DNA of 64,000 nt from assembly GCA_009691855.1 (NCBI GenBank), contig SIAI01000006.1, positions 1-64,000 of the forward strand, written 5' to 3'. A program made the translations under genes and the position numbers. The notes under the pieces are model-generated. The model saw only the letters and a list, made by a program, of their open reading frames with translations. It ran no database searches and had not been told where the DNA came from. Each line of letters starts with the position of its first letter. The stretch's first letter is position 1. Source of the DNA: Planctomycetota bacterium (GTDB lineage: Bacteria > Planctomycetota > UBA1135 > GCA-002686595). Positions 26,010 through 34,321 of this stretch are shown here, in pieces.

Positions 26010-27947
26010 ATGTTTTTCCATCCGTCGTCTCCGCACCCGTCCCCGAAGCCGTCTCTGGACCCAGCCCAGGCACCGCGGCTGCGGCGCCTGGAGTGGCTGC
26101 TGCCGCTCGCGCTCGGCCTCGGCTTCGTGCTGACCGGCGTGCGCGCCACGCCCTTCGCGCACTCGCCGCTCGCGCTGGGCGGCATCGCCGTGCTGTACGG
26201 CGAGCTGGCGCTGCTGCTGTTCTTCGCGGCGCGCTTCGCCGTGCGCGCCGGGACCGTGCCGGGCGTCGCGGCCTGCTTGGGCTTGGCTCTGGCACCCGCG
26301 GCGCAGCTGCGCATGGACGCCGAGCTGCTGCAGCGTTGGCCCATGTTCGCGCTGTTCGTCGTGGCCCTGGCCGGCCTCGCCTTCGGCCTGCTGCGCCTGT
26401 GCGCGCCGCGCGCGCGCCAAGCCGCGCCGCGGCTCCTGTACCAGGCCTACGGCGCGCTGTTCGCGCTGCTGGCGAGCACGCTCGTCGGCGCGCACGCTAG
26501 CGCGGAGCTGCGCTGGCACCTCTTCGCGCACCACCGTCTGTTCGGCACGCCGCTGTACTGGTTCGACGCGCCGCCGCTGCTTTCCGCGCGCGACGGCCTG
26601 TGGACCCGTCAGGGACGCCTGGCGCAGCCGGCCGAGGAGGAAGCCGTGCGCTTCCAGGGCGCGCCGGTGCTGTTCGCGCGGCCGCCGCACATCGTGTTCT
26701 TGATGCTGGACACGCTGCGCGCCGACGCGCTGGCGCCCTACGGCGGCGCGGCCAACGTGATGCCGGCCATGAACGAGCTCGCGCAGCACTCGGTGGTGTT
26801 CGCCGACGTGCACTCGAACGCCAGCTGGACGCGCGCCTCGTGTGCCTCGATCTTCACCGGGCTCCTGCCCGAGGAGCACGGCGCGGCGCGCTTCCACGAG
26901 AAGCTCTCCGAGAGCTGGGTCACGCTGCCCGAGCAGCTCGCCGCCGCCGGCTACCAGACCGCGGCCTTCGTCGCCAACTGGGTGCAGGTCGGCTACGACA
27001 CCGGCTTCGCGCAGGGCTTCGCGCGCGAGGACTTCAACGAGCTGATGAGCGGCCAGCAGATCCTGGACCAGGCGGGCGAGGGCGCCGACGCCAACGAGGT
27101 ACGCGGCGCCTACGCGCGCGCGGCGAGCGTGAACAAGGCCGCGCTCGAGTGGCTGGGCAGCGAGGCGCGCGACCCGTACAAGCCGCTGTTCCTGTATCTG
27201 CACTACCTCGATCCGCACTCGCCCTACCTCGAGCCGCCCGAGCCGGGCACGCTGAGCGATCCCGAGGAGCGCAAGCGCGGGCTCTACCGCCAGCAGCTGC
27301 GCTACCTCGACCGCCAGCTGGCGCAGCTGTTCGCCGAGCTCGACGAGGCCCTGGCCGGCCCGAAGGTGATCGTGCTGACCTCGGACCACGGCGAGGAGTT
27401 CTTCGAGCACGACGATTGGGGCCACGGCCACTCGCTGTATAAGGAGCTCCTGCACGTGCCGCTGTTCGTGCACCTGCCGAGCGGGCGCGCGCAGCGCGTC
27501 GAGCACGCGCTCGAGTCGCGCGACCTGTACATGCTGGTGCAGGATCTGGCTGCCGATCCCGCGCTCGACTTCGAGGCCTGGGGCGCCGCGCACGCGCGTT
27601 CGGTGCGCTACTCCTCGCAGTACCTCGACCGCGTCGAGGACGCGCGGCCCGACAAGAAGTGGACCGGCCTGCGGCGCGTCGAGAAGGGTGGGTTGAGCCT
27701 GATCTGGTCCGCCTTCGGGCCGAGCTGGCAGCTCTACGACGAGCGCACCGATCCGGGGGAGCTCGACAATCGGATCGATCGCGATCCGGCGCGGGCCGCC
27801 GAGCTGCGCGCCGAGCTCGAGGCCGCGGTGCGCTTCTGGAGCGCGCCCAGCGAGGTCACGCGCACGCCCGAGGAGAACGAGTTCCTGCGTGCCCTCGGCT
27901 ACGTCGGCGGCGTCGACGAGAGCCCGCCGAAGAAGCGCGAGCCCTAG
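26010..27947 (+). CDS. Membrane-anchored sulfatase-superfamily hydrolase
   Basis: A 645-residue protein. The first 180 or so residues hold about five membrane segments, then an extracytoplasmic alkaline-phosphatase-superfamily domain. HIVFLMLDTLRADALAPYG gives metal Asp. NASWTRASCASIFTG is at the nucleophile site (Thr where sulfatases have Cys/Ser before x-P, and Ala in place of Pro). VIVLTSDHGEEFFEHDDWGHG gives further ligands. The layout recalls membrane-bound phosphoglycerol or phosphoethanolamine transferases rather than arylsulfatases. The C-terminus LRALGYVGGVDE resembles that of the sulfatase-like lipoprotein in the array. Divergent from copy 8 with a 119-bp shared upstream region. Confidence 0.8.
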   Translation: MFFHPSSPHPSPKPSLDPAQAPRLRRLEWLLPLALGLGFVLTGVRATPFAHSPLALGGIAVLYGELALLLFFAARFAVRAGTVPGVAACLGLALAPAAQLRMDAELLQRWPMFALFVVALAGLAFGLLRLCAPRARQAAPRLLYQAYGALFALLASTLVGAHASAELRWHLFAHHRLFGTPLYWFDAPPLLSARDGLWTRQGRLAQPAEEEAVRFQGAPVLFARPPHIVFLMLDTLRADALAPYGGAANVMPAMNELAQHSVVFADVHSNASWTRASCASIFTGLLPEEHGAARFHEKLSESWVTLPEQLAAAGYQTAAFVANWVQVGYDTGFAQGFAREDFNELMSGQQILDQAGEGADANEVRGAYARAASVNKAALEWLGSEARDPYKPLFLYLHYLDPHSPYLEPPEPGTLSDPEERKRGLYRQQLRYLDRQLAQLFAELDEALAGPKVIVLTSDHGEEFFEHDDWGHGHSLYKELLHVPLFVHLPSGRAQRVEHALESRDLYMLVQDLAADPALDFEAWGAAHARSVRYSSQYLDRVEDARPDKKWTGLRRVEKGGLSLIWSAFGPSWQLYDERTDPGELDNRIDRDPARAAELRAELEAAVRFWSAPSEVTRTPEENEFLRALGYVGGVDESPPKKREP

Positions 27948-27981
27948 CACTTCGCGCGCTGCCCACGGCTACCATGGCGCC

Positions 27982-28656
27982 GTGTTCGAGCGCTTTCCGA
28001 CTCCCGCGCGCGGGCAGCTCCTCGTGCTCGGCGTGTGCGCGCTGGCCGGTGCGCTGGGCGAGCTGAGCGGCGCGGGCGGCGCCGAGGATCCGCTGGCGCT
28101 GCTCGGCTGGCTCGCGTTCCTGGCCCCGGCCGGAGGCGCCCTGTGCGCTGGCGCGCGCATCGCGCTCTTCCCCTTCGGCTTGTGCGTGCCGGCGGCGTGG
28201 ATGTTCCTGCTGACGCTGAGCGTGGCGCGCGCGGCGCGCGGGCCGGAGACGCCGTTGTGGGCGGCCTGCGCGCTGGCCGGGCTGTTCGCCCTGGGCTGGG
28301 CGCTGGGCGCGCATTCGGCGGTGCCCGTGCGCGCGGCCGGCGTGCTGTTCCTCGTGGGCCTCCTGCTCGCGGGAGCCTCCACAGGTTTCGGGGTCTTGGC
28401 GGGTGGGGCCGAGCTCGCCCGGCGCCACCCGCACGCGGCCGCGCGCCTGTTCGAGCTCTCGCCGCTGGTGCTGGTGTTCGATTGCGCGGGGCTGGACTGG
28501 GGCCACGCGCAGCCCGAGATCTACGCGCGTTCGGGGGTGGAGTGGTTCCAGCGCCGGCCTTACCCCGGAAACCTTGCGGGGCCGACGGTGCTTGTGGTGG
28601 GATGCGCTCTCGCGTGGCTCGCATCGCGCCGCGGTGCGGCGGTTCCAGCGCGCTGA
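27982..28656 (+). CDS. Polytopic membrane protein of unknown function
   Basis: A 224-residue protein with about six to seven hydrophobic segments and no recognisable enzymatic motif. After the sixth segment comes a conserved-looking stretch, SPLVLVFDCAGLDWGHAQPEIY, then a last membrane segment. A GTG start is used because the ATG at 27974 is out of frame. It follows the membrane-anchored hydrolase by 34 bp on the same strand, so co-transcription is likely. A role in the same envelope process is possible but not shown. Confidence 0.55.
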   Translation: MFERFPTPARGQLLVLGVCALAGALGELSGAGGAEDPLALLGWLAFLAPAGGALCAGARIALFPFGLCVPAAWMFLLTLSVARAARGPETPLWAACALAGLFALGWALGAHSAVPVRAAGVLFLVGLLLAGASTGFGVLAGGAELARRHPHAAARLFELSPLVLVFDCAGLDWGHAQPEIYARSGVEWFQRRPYPGNLAGPTVLVVGCALAWLASRRGAAVPAR

Positions 28657-28675
28657 AGCCCACCTCCACCGAATC

Positions 28676-28924
28676 ATGGCCCTGCGCAAGTACTTCTGCA
28701 CGTTCCCCCAGGAGCTGATCAAGGAACCGATCATCAGCCACATCCTGAACGCGCAGTTCGGGGTCATCCCTAACATCCGCGCGGCCAGCATCACCGAGCA
28801 CGTGGCCCTGGTGGCGGTCGAGATCGAGGGCGCGCCGGAGAAGATCGATCAGTCGGTGACCTACCTGCGCGAGCGCGGCGTCACGGTCGAGCCGATCGGC
28901 GAGGACGACGCGCGCAACTCGTGA
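28676..28924 (+). CDS. Stand-alone NIL-domain protein
   Basis: An 82-residue ferredoxin-fold protein. KYFCTFPQELIKEPIISHILNAQFGVIPNIRAASITE matches the NIL domain found at the C-terminus of MetN methionine-import ATPases and in some ferredoxins, where it senses or binds a small ligand. There is no attached domain. Its stop overlaps the GTG of the gamma-glutamyltransferase gene (GTGA), so the two are co-translated; with GGT this hints at sulfur amino-acid use. Confidence 0.75.
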   Translation: MALRKYFCTFPQELIKEPIISHILNAQFGVIPNIRAASITEHVALVAVEIEGAPEKIDQSVTYLRERGVTVEPIGEDDARNS

Positions 28925-30684
28925 ACGGGCGGGCGCCCGTGTTCGCCCTGCTGCTGGCGGGCGCACTCGCGGCCTGCAGCGGGCCGCGCTTCGATGAGGG
29001 CGGGCTGTGGCCGCCGCCGCGTGCGGGCATGGTCGTGTGCGAGCAAGCGCTCGCGACCGAGGTGGGGGTCGAGATCTTGGAGCGCGGCGGCAATGCGGCC
29101 GACGCAGCCGTGGCCGTGGCCTTGGCGCTGGCCGTGGTCCATCCGCAGGCCGGCAACCTCGGCGGCGGTGGCTTCGCGCTGTGGGTCGCGCACGATCCGA
29201 CGGCCGAGCCGTTGTTCCTCGACTTCCGCGAGTGCGCGCCGGCCGCGCTGAAGGCCGAGCTGTTCCTGGACGAGCAGGGCCGAAGCGTGCCCGCGCGCTC
29301 GCTCGAGAGCGGGCTTGCGGTGGGCGTGCCCGGCAGTCCGCGCGGCCTCTACGAGTTCCACAAGAAGCTCGGGCGCCTGCCGTTCCGCGAGCTCGTCGCG
29401 CCGGCCATCGCGCTGGCGCGCGACGGCTTCGTGGTCGATCGCTGGCTGGCCGCGGACCTGGCCGAGGAGCGCGACAAGCTGGCCGCCCATCCCGGCACGA
29501 AGGCGCTGTTCTTCGCCGGCGAGGCGCCCCTGCCCACGGGCGCGCGGCTGGTGCAGCGTGAGCTCGCGCGCACGCTGGAACGCTACGCCGCCGACGGCGC
29601 GGACGGTTTCTACCTGGGCGAGGTGGCGCAGCGCGTGGTGGCCGAGATCGGTCACGAAGATGGCGTGACGACGCTGGCCGACTTCGCCGAGTACAAGGCG
29701 CAGTGGCGCACGCCGCTGCGCGGCTGGTTCCGGGGCCTCGAGGTCGTCACCGCGCCGCCGCCGTCCTCGGGCGGGATCGCGCTCCTGCAGATGCTCTCCA
29801 TGCTGCAAGGCTTTCCGCTGGACGAGGAACTCGTGCGTGAGCGCGCCGATGCTCCCGCCGATCCGGTGGGGCTCTCCAGCCGCGCGCTGCACTGGTGGGT
29901 GGAGGGCATGCGCCTGGCCTTCGCCGACCGCGCCGAATACCTGGGCGACCCGGACTTCTTCTCCGTGCCGGTCGAGGCCCTGCTCTCGCCGGCGCGCGTG
30001 AACCGCCTGCGCATGCGCATCGGCGAGCAAGCCAACCCGCGCATCACGCCCCTGCCGGTCGCTGCCGCTGCGGCGCGCGAGGGCGGGCAGACGACGCACC
30101 TCTCGGTGCTCGACGCCGAGGGCAACGCGGTGAGCCTGACGACCACGCTCAACACCACCTTCGGCTCGGGGATCCTCGCGCGCGGCGCCGGGGTCCTGCT
30201 CAACTGCGAGATCGACGACTTCGCCATCGTGGCCGGCGTGCCCAACGAGTACGGCCTGGTGGGTGGTGAAGCCAACGCCTTGCGCCCGCGCAAGCGTCCG
30301 CTGTCCTCGATGACGCCGGTGATCGTGCGCGACGGCGGCCAAGTGGTGAAGTACGTGCTCGGCAGCCCCGGCGGCCCGCGCATCATCACCACCGTGCTCG
30401 AGGTCCTGCTGCGCACGGTGGTCTACGGCCAGGACCTCGCCAGCGCCGTGGCCGCGCCGCGCCTGCACCAACAGTGGCGTCCGCGCAGCACGAAGGTCGA
30501 GCCGGGCTGGAGCGAGCTGCTCATGCAGGGGCTCAAGAACCGCGGGCACGAGCTCGAGCTCGAGGGTGCCTGGGGCAGCGTGCAGGCGATCGCGGTGGAG
30601 GTCGGCGGCGAACCGCAGGGCGTCAGCGACCCGCGCAGTGGCGGGTCGGCGCGGCGGGCCGAGCCGGCGAAGCGTCGCAAGTGA
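28921..30684 (+). CDS. ggt: Gamma-glutamyltransferase, lipoprotein
   Basis: A 587-residue N-terminal nucleophile hydrolase that cleaves gamma-glutamyl bonds of glutathione-like compounds in the periplasm. The N-terminus is a lipoprotein signal (LLLAGALAAC). The large-subunit part carries ILERGGNAADAAVAVALAL and GNLGGGGF. Autocleavage and catalytic Thr are in GGQTTHLSVLD, followed by TTTLNTTFGSG, RPLSSMTPVIV and LGSPGGPRIITTVL. Length is normal for the family. Whether it acts on glutathione or another gamma-glutamyl substrate cannot be told. Confidence 0.9.
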   Translation: MNGRAPVFALLLAGALAACSGPRFDEGGLWPPPRAGMVVCEQALATEVGVEILERGGNAADAAVAVALALAVVHPQAGNLGGGGFALWVAHDPTAEPLFLDFRECAPAALKAELFLDEQGRSVPARSLESGLAVGVPGSPRGLYEFHKKLGRLPFRELVAPAIALARDGFVVDRWLAADLAEERDKLAAHPGTKALFFAGEAPLPTGARLVQRELARTLERYAADGADGFYLGEVAQRVVAEIGHEDGVTTLADFAEYKAQWRTPLRGWFRGLEVVTAPPPSSGGIALLQMLSMLQGFPLDEELVRERADAPADPVGLSSRALHWWVEGMRLAFADRAEYLGDPDFFSVPVEALLSPARVNRLRMRIGEQANPRITPLPVAAAAAREGGQTTHLSVLDAEGNAVSLTTTLNTTFGSGILARGAGVLLNCEIDDFAIVAGVPNEYGLVGGEANALRPRKRPLSSMTPVIVRDGGQVVKYVLGSPGGPRIITTVLEVLLRTVVYGQDLASAVAAPRLHQQWRPRSTKVEPGWSELLMQGLKNRGHELELEGAWGSVQAIAVEVGGEPQGVSDPRSGGSARRAEPAKRRK

Positions 30685-30705
30685 GGCGGCGCGCGGCGCG
30701 CACGC

Positions 30706-31830
30706 TCACTCGCCCTGCTCGAGCGAGGACGACTTGCCCGTCGCGCCGACGCCGAAGGCCGCGCGTAGCCGCGCCGCTTCCGCGGCATCGAGTTCGTCCA
30801 GCCGCGCCAGCGTGATCCACGCCTCCACGTCCTGCGTGCAGCGCTGCCAGGCGCGCGTCCACTCCAGGAGCGCGAGCTTGCAGGCGTAATCGTCGGCGCC
30901 GTTGGCCGCGTGCGCCACGGGCCAGCCGAAGTCTGTGCCGTTCGACACGCGCTTCAGGAACGGCAGCGCAAGGTCGCCGGCGTGGCGCCCCTCCTCGCCG
31001 GCCAAGTTCTGCCGTTTGACGAAATTCAGCAGCGCCGGCACGGCCTTGCGGCCCTGCGTCTCGAGCTCCTTGCGCGCCAGTTCACCGGCCGGCCCGGCAT
31101 CGTGGTCGAGCCATTGTGCGACCCATTCCTCGAGCGCCAACCACTCCGCGGTCGAGGTGTCGGCAGACGGTTCGAGCGCGGGCAGCGCGCGCAGGTCGAT
31201 CGAGCGCGGATCGCCCTGCGCGGAGGCAGAGGCGGGCCCGTCGGCGCGCGCGCTCTGGAGCTCCTCACGCGCCGCGCCCGGCGGCGGGCGGACCAGCCCC
31301 GTCTTTGTCTTGGGCGTCGCGGCCGGCTCCGGCTTCCCGGCGGGCGCGTCCGAGTGCGGCGCGGGCTCTACCGCCGGGCCACCGAAGAGCTTCCCGCGCA
31401 ACAGGAACAGCACCAGCGCCAGCAGGCCGATTCCGAGCAGCGCGTAGAGTCCGAGCGGCGCGCGCGAGATCGGCGCCGGGGCCGGCGCGGGGCGCGGAGC
31501 CAGCGGCTCCTCGTCCGGGAGCAGGGGGGCGCGCTCCTCGCTCCGTACGGCGGGCCGCGGCGCGGGCGCTGCGCTCGCGCGCGCGGGCGCCGGACGCGGA
31601 GCGCTCTCGGCTTCCACGCTCGCCGCCGGGCGCGGCGGGCGCCCGGGAGCGGCCGGCGCGGGCCTGGCGGTTTCCTTGGCGGCCCCGCCGGCCGCGGCGC
31701 TCGCGCCCTTGTTCGGGGCGAGGTGCACGACGCCCTTGCACAGCTTGCAGCGCGCGACGTTGTGCGCGAACGAGGCGGGCACCTGGTACTCGGCTCCGCA
31801 CTGGGAGCACTTGCCGATCCGGTATTCCAT
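30706..31830 (-). CDS. Zinc-ribbon membrane protein with C-terminal helical domain
   Basis: A 374-residue protein. Residues 5-37 form a zinc ribbon (CSQCGAEYQ then CKLCKGVV). Residues 45-125 are a Pro/Ala-rich linker, and one membrane segment lies at about 126-145. The remaining 220 residues are predicted soluble and extracytoplasmic, with TAEWLALEEWVAQWLDH and LEWTRAWQRCTQDVEAW blocks but no known motif. Zinc ribbons followed by low-complexity linkers and a membrane segment are common in myxobacterial and planctomycetal proteins of unknown role. It follows the small zinc-ribbon gene by 16 bp. Confidence 0.6.
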   Translation of the reverse strand: MEYRIGKCSQCGAEYQVPASFAHNVARCKLCKGVVHLAPNKGASAAAGGAAKETARPAPAAPGRPPRPAASVEAESAPRPAPARASAAPAPRPAVRSEERAPLLPDEEPLAPRPAPAPAPISRAPLGLYALLGIGLLALVLFLLRGKLFGGPAVEPAPHSDAPAGKPEPAATPKTKTGLVRPPPGAAREELQSARADGPASASAQGDPRSIDLRALPALEPSADTSTAEWLALEEWVAQWLDHDAGPAGELARKELETQGRKAVPALLNFVKRQNLAGEEGRHAGDLALPFLKRVSNGTDFGWPVAHAANGADDYACKLALLEWTRAWQRCTQDVEAWITLARLDELDAAEAARLRAAFGVGATGKSSSLEQGE

Positions 31831-31846
31831 GGGACAGCGGGGACGA

Positions 31847-32074
31847 TCAGGGGTGACGGCCTTGGCAGGCGCTCGAATCGATGAAGAACAGGAGCAGCAG
31901 CAGGGCCACGACGAACAGGAACCCGCCGATCAGCACGCGCCGCTCGCGCGCACCGCGCCAGCGGCTGGCGCGCGCGAGGTACACGCGCCCGCACTCGGCG
32001 CAACGGACCTTGGTGCCGTCCTGGTCGCCGGCGAGCGTGGCGCGCGCGTGGCAGCTCGGGCACTGGGTCAGCAT
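31847..32074 (-). CDS. Small zinc-ribbon membrane protein
   Basis: A 75-residue protein: a zinc ribbon (CPSCHARATLAGDQDG then CAECGRVY), a basic stretch, and a single C-terminal membrane segment (VLIGGFLFVVALLLLLFFI). ATG 32074 starts the ribbon; the longer ORF upstream has no support. Probably co-transcribed with the larger zinc-ribbon gene and divergent from uvrB. Function unknown. Confidence 0.6.
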   Translation of the reverse strand: MLTQCPSCHARATLAGDQDGTKVRCAECGRVYLARASRWRGARERRVLIGGFLFVVALLLLLFFIDSSACQGRHP

Positions 32075-32215
32075 GCGGTGGCGGCGAGATCGGAGACTGC
32101 ACGGGCCGGGACTCCTCGACACCTCGACGAAAGCGGCCGCGCGAAGCGCAGCAGGGTACGCGCTCGGGCCGGCGTCGCGCAACGGCGCGCGGGCCCTCCC
32201 GCGCCGCCCATCGGG

Positions 32216-32221
32216 TAGTCT
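32216..32221 (+). promoter_or_regulatory. -10-like TAGTCT box of uvrB
   Basis: TAGTCT ends 9 nt before the uvrB ATG and no Shine-Dalgarno sequence intervenes, consistent with a leaderless or nearly leaderless transcript. There is no clear -35 element. Confidence 0.35.
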
Positions 32222-32230
32222 GCCGGGCGG

Positions 32231-34246
32231 ATGAGCTCGACCTTCGAACTGGCCGCGCCCTTCGAGCCCATGGGCGACCAGCCCAGCGCGATCCGCGCCC
32301 TGGCGGAGTGGCTGCGCGGCGGCGCGCCGGCCGCGACCCTGCTGGGCATCACCGGCTCGGGCAAGACCTTCACCGTGGCCAAGGTCGTGGCCGAGCTGGG
32401 CCGGCCGACGCTGGTGCTGTCGCCCAACAAGACCCTGGCGGCGCAGCTGTACTCCGAGTTCAAGGCGCTGTTCCCCAAGAACGCGGTCGAGTACTTCGTC
32501 AGCTACTACGACTACTACCAGCCCGAGGCCTACGTGGCTTCGAGCGACACGTACATCGAGAAGGACGCCAGCCGCAACGAGAACCTCGAGCGTCTGCGCA
32601 ACAGCGCCACGCGCTCCTTGCTCGAGCGCCGCGACGTGTTGATCGTGGCCTCGGTCTCGTGCATCTACGGTCTGGGCTCGCCGCAGAGCTACGCCGAGAT
32701 GGCCCTGCCGCTGGTCAAGGGTGAGACGCTCGAGCGCGACGCGCTGCTGCGGCGCCTGACGAAGATGCAGTACTCGCGCAACAACCTCGACTTCCGCCGC
32801 GGCACGTTCCGCGCGCGCGGCGACGTGATCGAGGTGTTCCCCGCCTACGAGGAGGACCGCGTGATCCGCCTCGAGCTGTTCGGCGACGAGCTGGAGACCA
32901 TCCTGGAGGTCGACCCGCTACGCGGCGAGGTCCTCGGTGAGCTAGAGCGCACCACGATCTATCCCTCGGGGCACTACGTCACGCCGCAGGAACGCCTGCA
33001 GCGCGCGATCCAGGGCATCGAGGACGAGCTCGAGCAGCGCCTGGCCGAGCTCGTGCGCGACAACAAGCTGGTCGAGAAGCAACGCCTGGAGCAGCGCACG
33101 CGCTACGACCTCGAGCTCCTGCGCGCTACCGGCGTGTGCCCGGGCATCGAGAACTACTCGCGCTGGATGGACGGGCGCGCGGCCGGCGAGTCGCCCTTCA
33201 CGCTGCTCAACTACTTCCCCGAGGACTTCTTGGTGGTGGTCGACGAGAGCCACGTCTCCATGCCGCAGGTGGGCGGGATGTGGAAGGGCGACCGCTCGCG
33301 CAAGTCGACGCTGGTGGACTTCGGCTTCCGCCTGCCGAGCGCGCTCGACAATCGGCCGTTGCGCTTCGACGAGTGGGAGCAGCTCACGCGCCAGGTGCTG
33401 TACGTCTCGGCCACGCCCGCGGCCTACGAGATGGCGCGCTCGACCACGCGCGTGGCCGAGCAGATCGTGCGCCCCACGGGCCTGCTGGATCCGAAGATCG
33501 AGCTGCGTCCGGCGCGCACGCAGGTCGACGACCTGCTGCACGAGATCAAGGCCACCACGGCCGCCGGCTGGCGCACGCTGGTGACCACCCTGACCAAGCG
33601 CTCGGCCGAGGAACTGACGCACTATCTCACCGAGCTCGGTATTCGCGTGCGCTACCTGCACTCCGAGGTCGACGCCATCGAGCGCGCGCAGATCCTGCGC
33701 GACCTGCGCCTGGGGCTGTTCGACGTGCTGGTGGGCATCAACCTCTTGCGCGAGGGCCTGGACCTGCCGGAGGTCGCGCTGGTGGCCGTGCTGGACGCCG
33801 ACAAGGAGGGCTTCCTGCGCTCGGCCACCTCGCTGATCCAGACCTGCGGCCGCGCCGCGCGCAACGCCGCGGGCCGCGTGATCTTCTACGCCGAGACGCG
33901 CACGGCCTCGATCGAGGCCACGCTGGCGACCGTCGAGCGCCGGCGCGAGAAGCAGACGCTCTACAACCAGGAACGCGGCATCGTGCCGCGCACGATCCTC
34001 AAGCCCGTGCGCGACTCGATCGAGGCGCTGTACGAGATGGACTACAGCGGTCCCGAGCTGGACGACGAGGAGCGCGATGAGGCCGAGGTGCAGCCCGAGT
34101 CCGGCTGGGACGCGGACACGCTGCGCGCCGAACTGGCGCGCCTGCGCGACGACATGCAGCGCGCCGCCAGCGAGCTGCGCTTCGAGGAGGCCGCGCGCAC
34201 GCGCGACCGCATCAAGCGCCTGGAGAAGCTCGAGCTGGCGCGCTGA
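32231..34246 (+). CDS. uvrB: UvrABC excinuclease subunit B
   Basis: A 671-residue damage-verifying helicase-like subunit of nucleotide excision repair. Walker A is [14 protein letters not shown], and the beta-hairpin region is [34 protein letters not shown] is the Walker B region, [16 protein letters not shown] is motif VI, and the UVR domain [19 protein letters not shown] lies at the C-terminus. The start has the usual [14 protein letters not shown]. uvrC lies 5.7 kb downstream with two secreted-protein genes in between. Confidence 0.96.
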   Translation: MSSTFELAAPFEPMGDQPSAIRALAEWLRGGAPAATLLGITGSGKTFTVAKVVAELGRPTLVLSPNKTLAAQLYSEFKALFPKNAVEYFVSYYDYYQPEAYVASSDTYIEKDASRNENLERLRNSATRSLLERRDVLIVASVSCIYGLGSPQSYAEMALPLVKGETLERDALLRRLTKMQYSRNNLDFRRGTFRARGDVIEVFPAYEEDRVIRLELFGDELETILEVDPLRGEVLGELERTTIYPSGHYVTPQERLQRAIQGIEDELEQRLAELVRDNKLVEKQRLEQRTRYDLELLRATGVCPGIENYSRWMDGRAAGESPFTLLNYFPEDFLVVVDESHVSMPQVGGMWKGDRSRKSTLVDFGFRLPSALDNRPLRFDEWEQLTRQVLYVSATPAAYEMARSTTRVAEQIVRPTGLLDPKIELRPARTQVDDLLHEIKATTAAGWRTLVTTLTKRSAEELTHYLTELGIRVRYLHSEVDAIERAQILRDLRLGLFDVLVGINLLREGLDLPEVALVAVLDADKEGFLRSATSLIQTCGRAARNAAGRVIFYAETRTASIEATLATVERRREKQTLYNQERGIVPRTILKPVRDSIEALYEMDYSGPELDDEERDEAEVQPESGWDADTLRAELARLRDDMQRAASELRFEEAARTRDRIKRLEKLELAR

Positions 34247-34252
34247 GCTCGA

Positions 34253-34306
34253 GCGCGTGAACGAGAACTCCGCGCCGACACGGCGCAGTTCATCCCGTTC
34301 ACGCGC
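34253..34306. terminator. Long hairpin between convergent uvrB and vWA gene
   Basis: An 11-bp perfect outer stem (gcgcgtgaacg with cgttcacgcgc) encloses a second stem (gaactccgcgcc with ggcgcagttc, two bulged bases). It occupies nearly the entire 75-bp gap between convergent genes, a good place for a bidirectional terminator. No T tract follows on either strand. Confidence 0.5.
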
Positions 34307-34321
34307 GCAGCGCCCGGGTGG

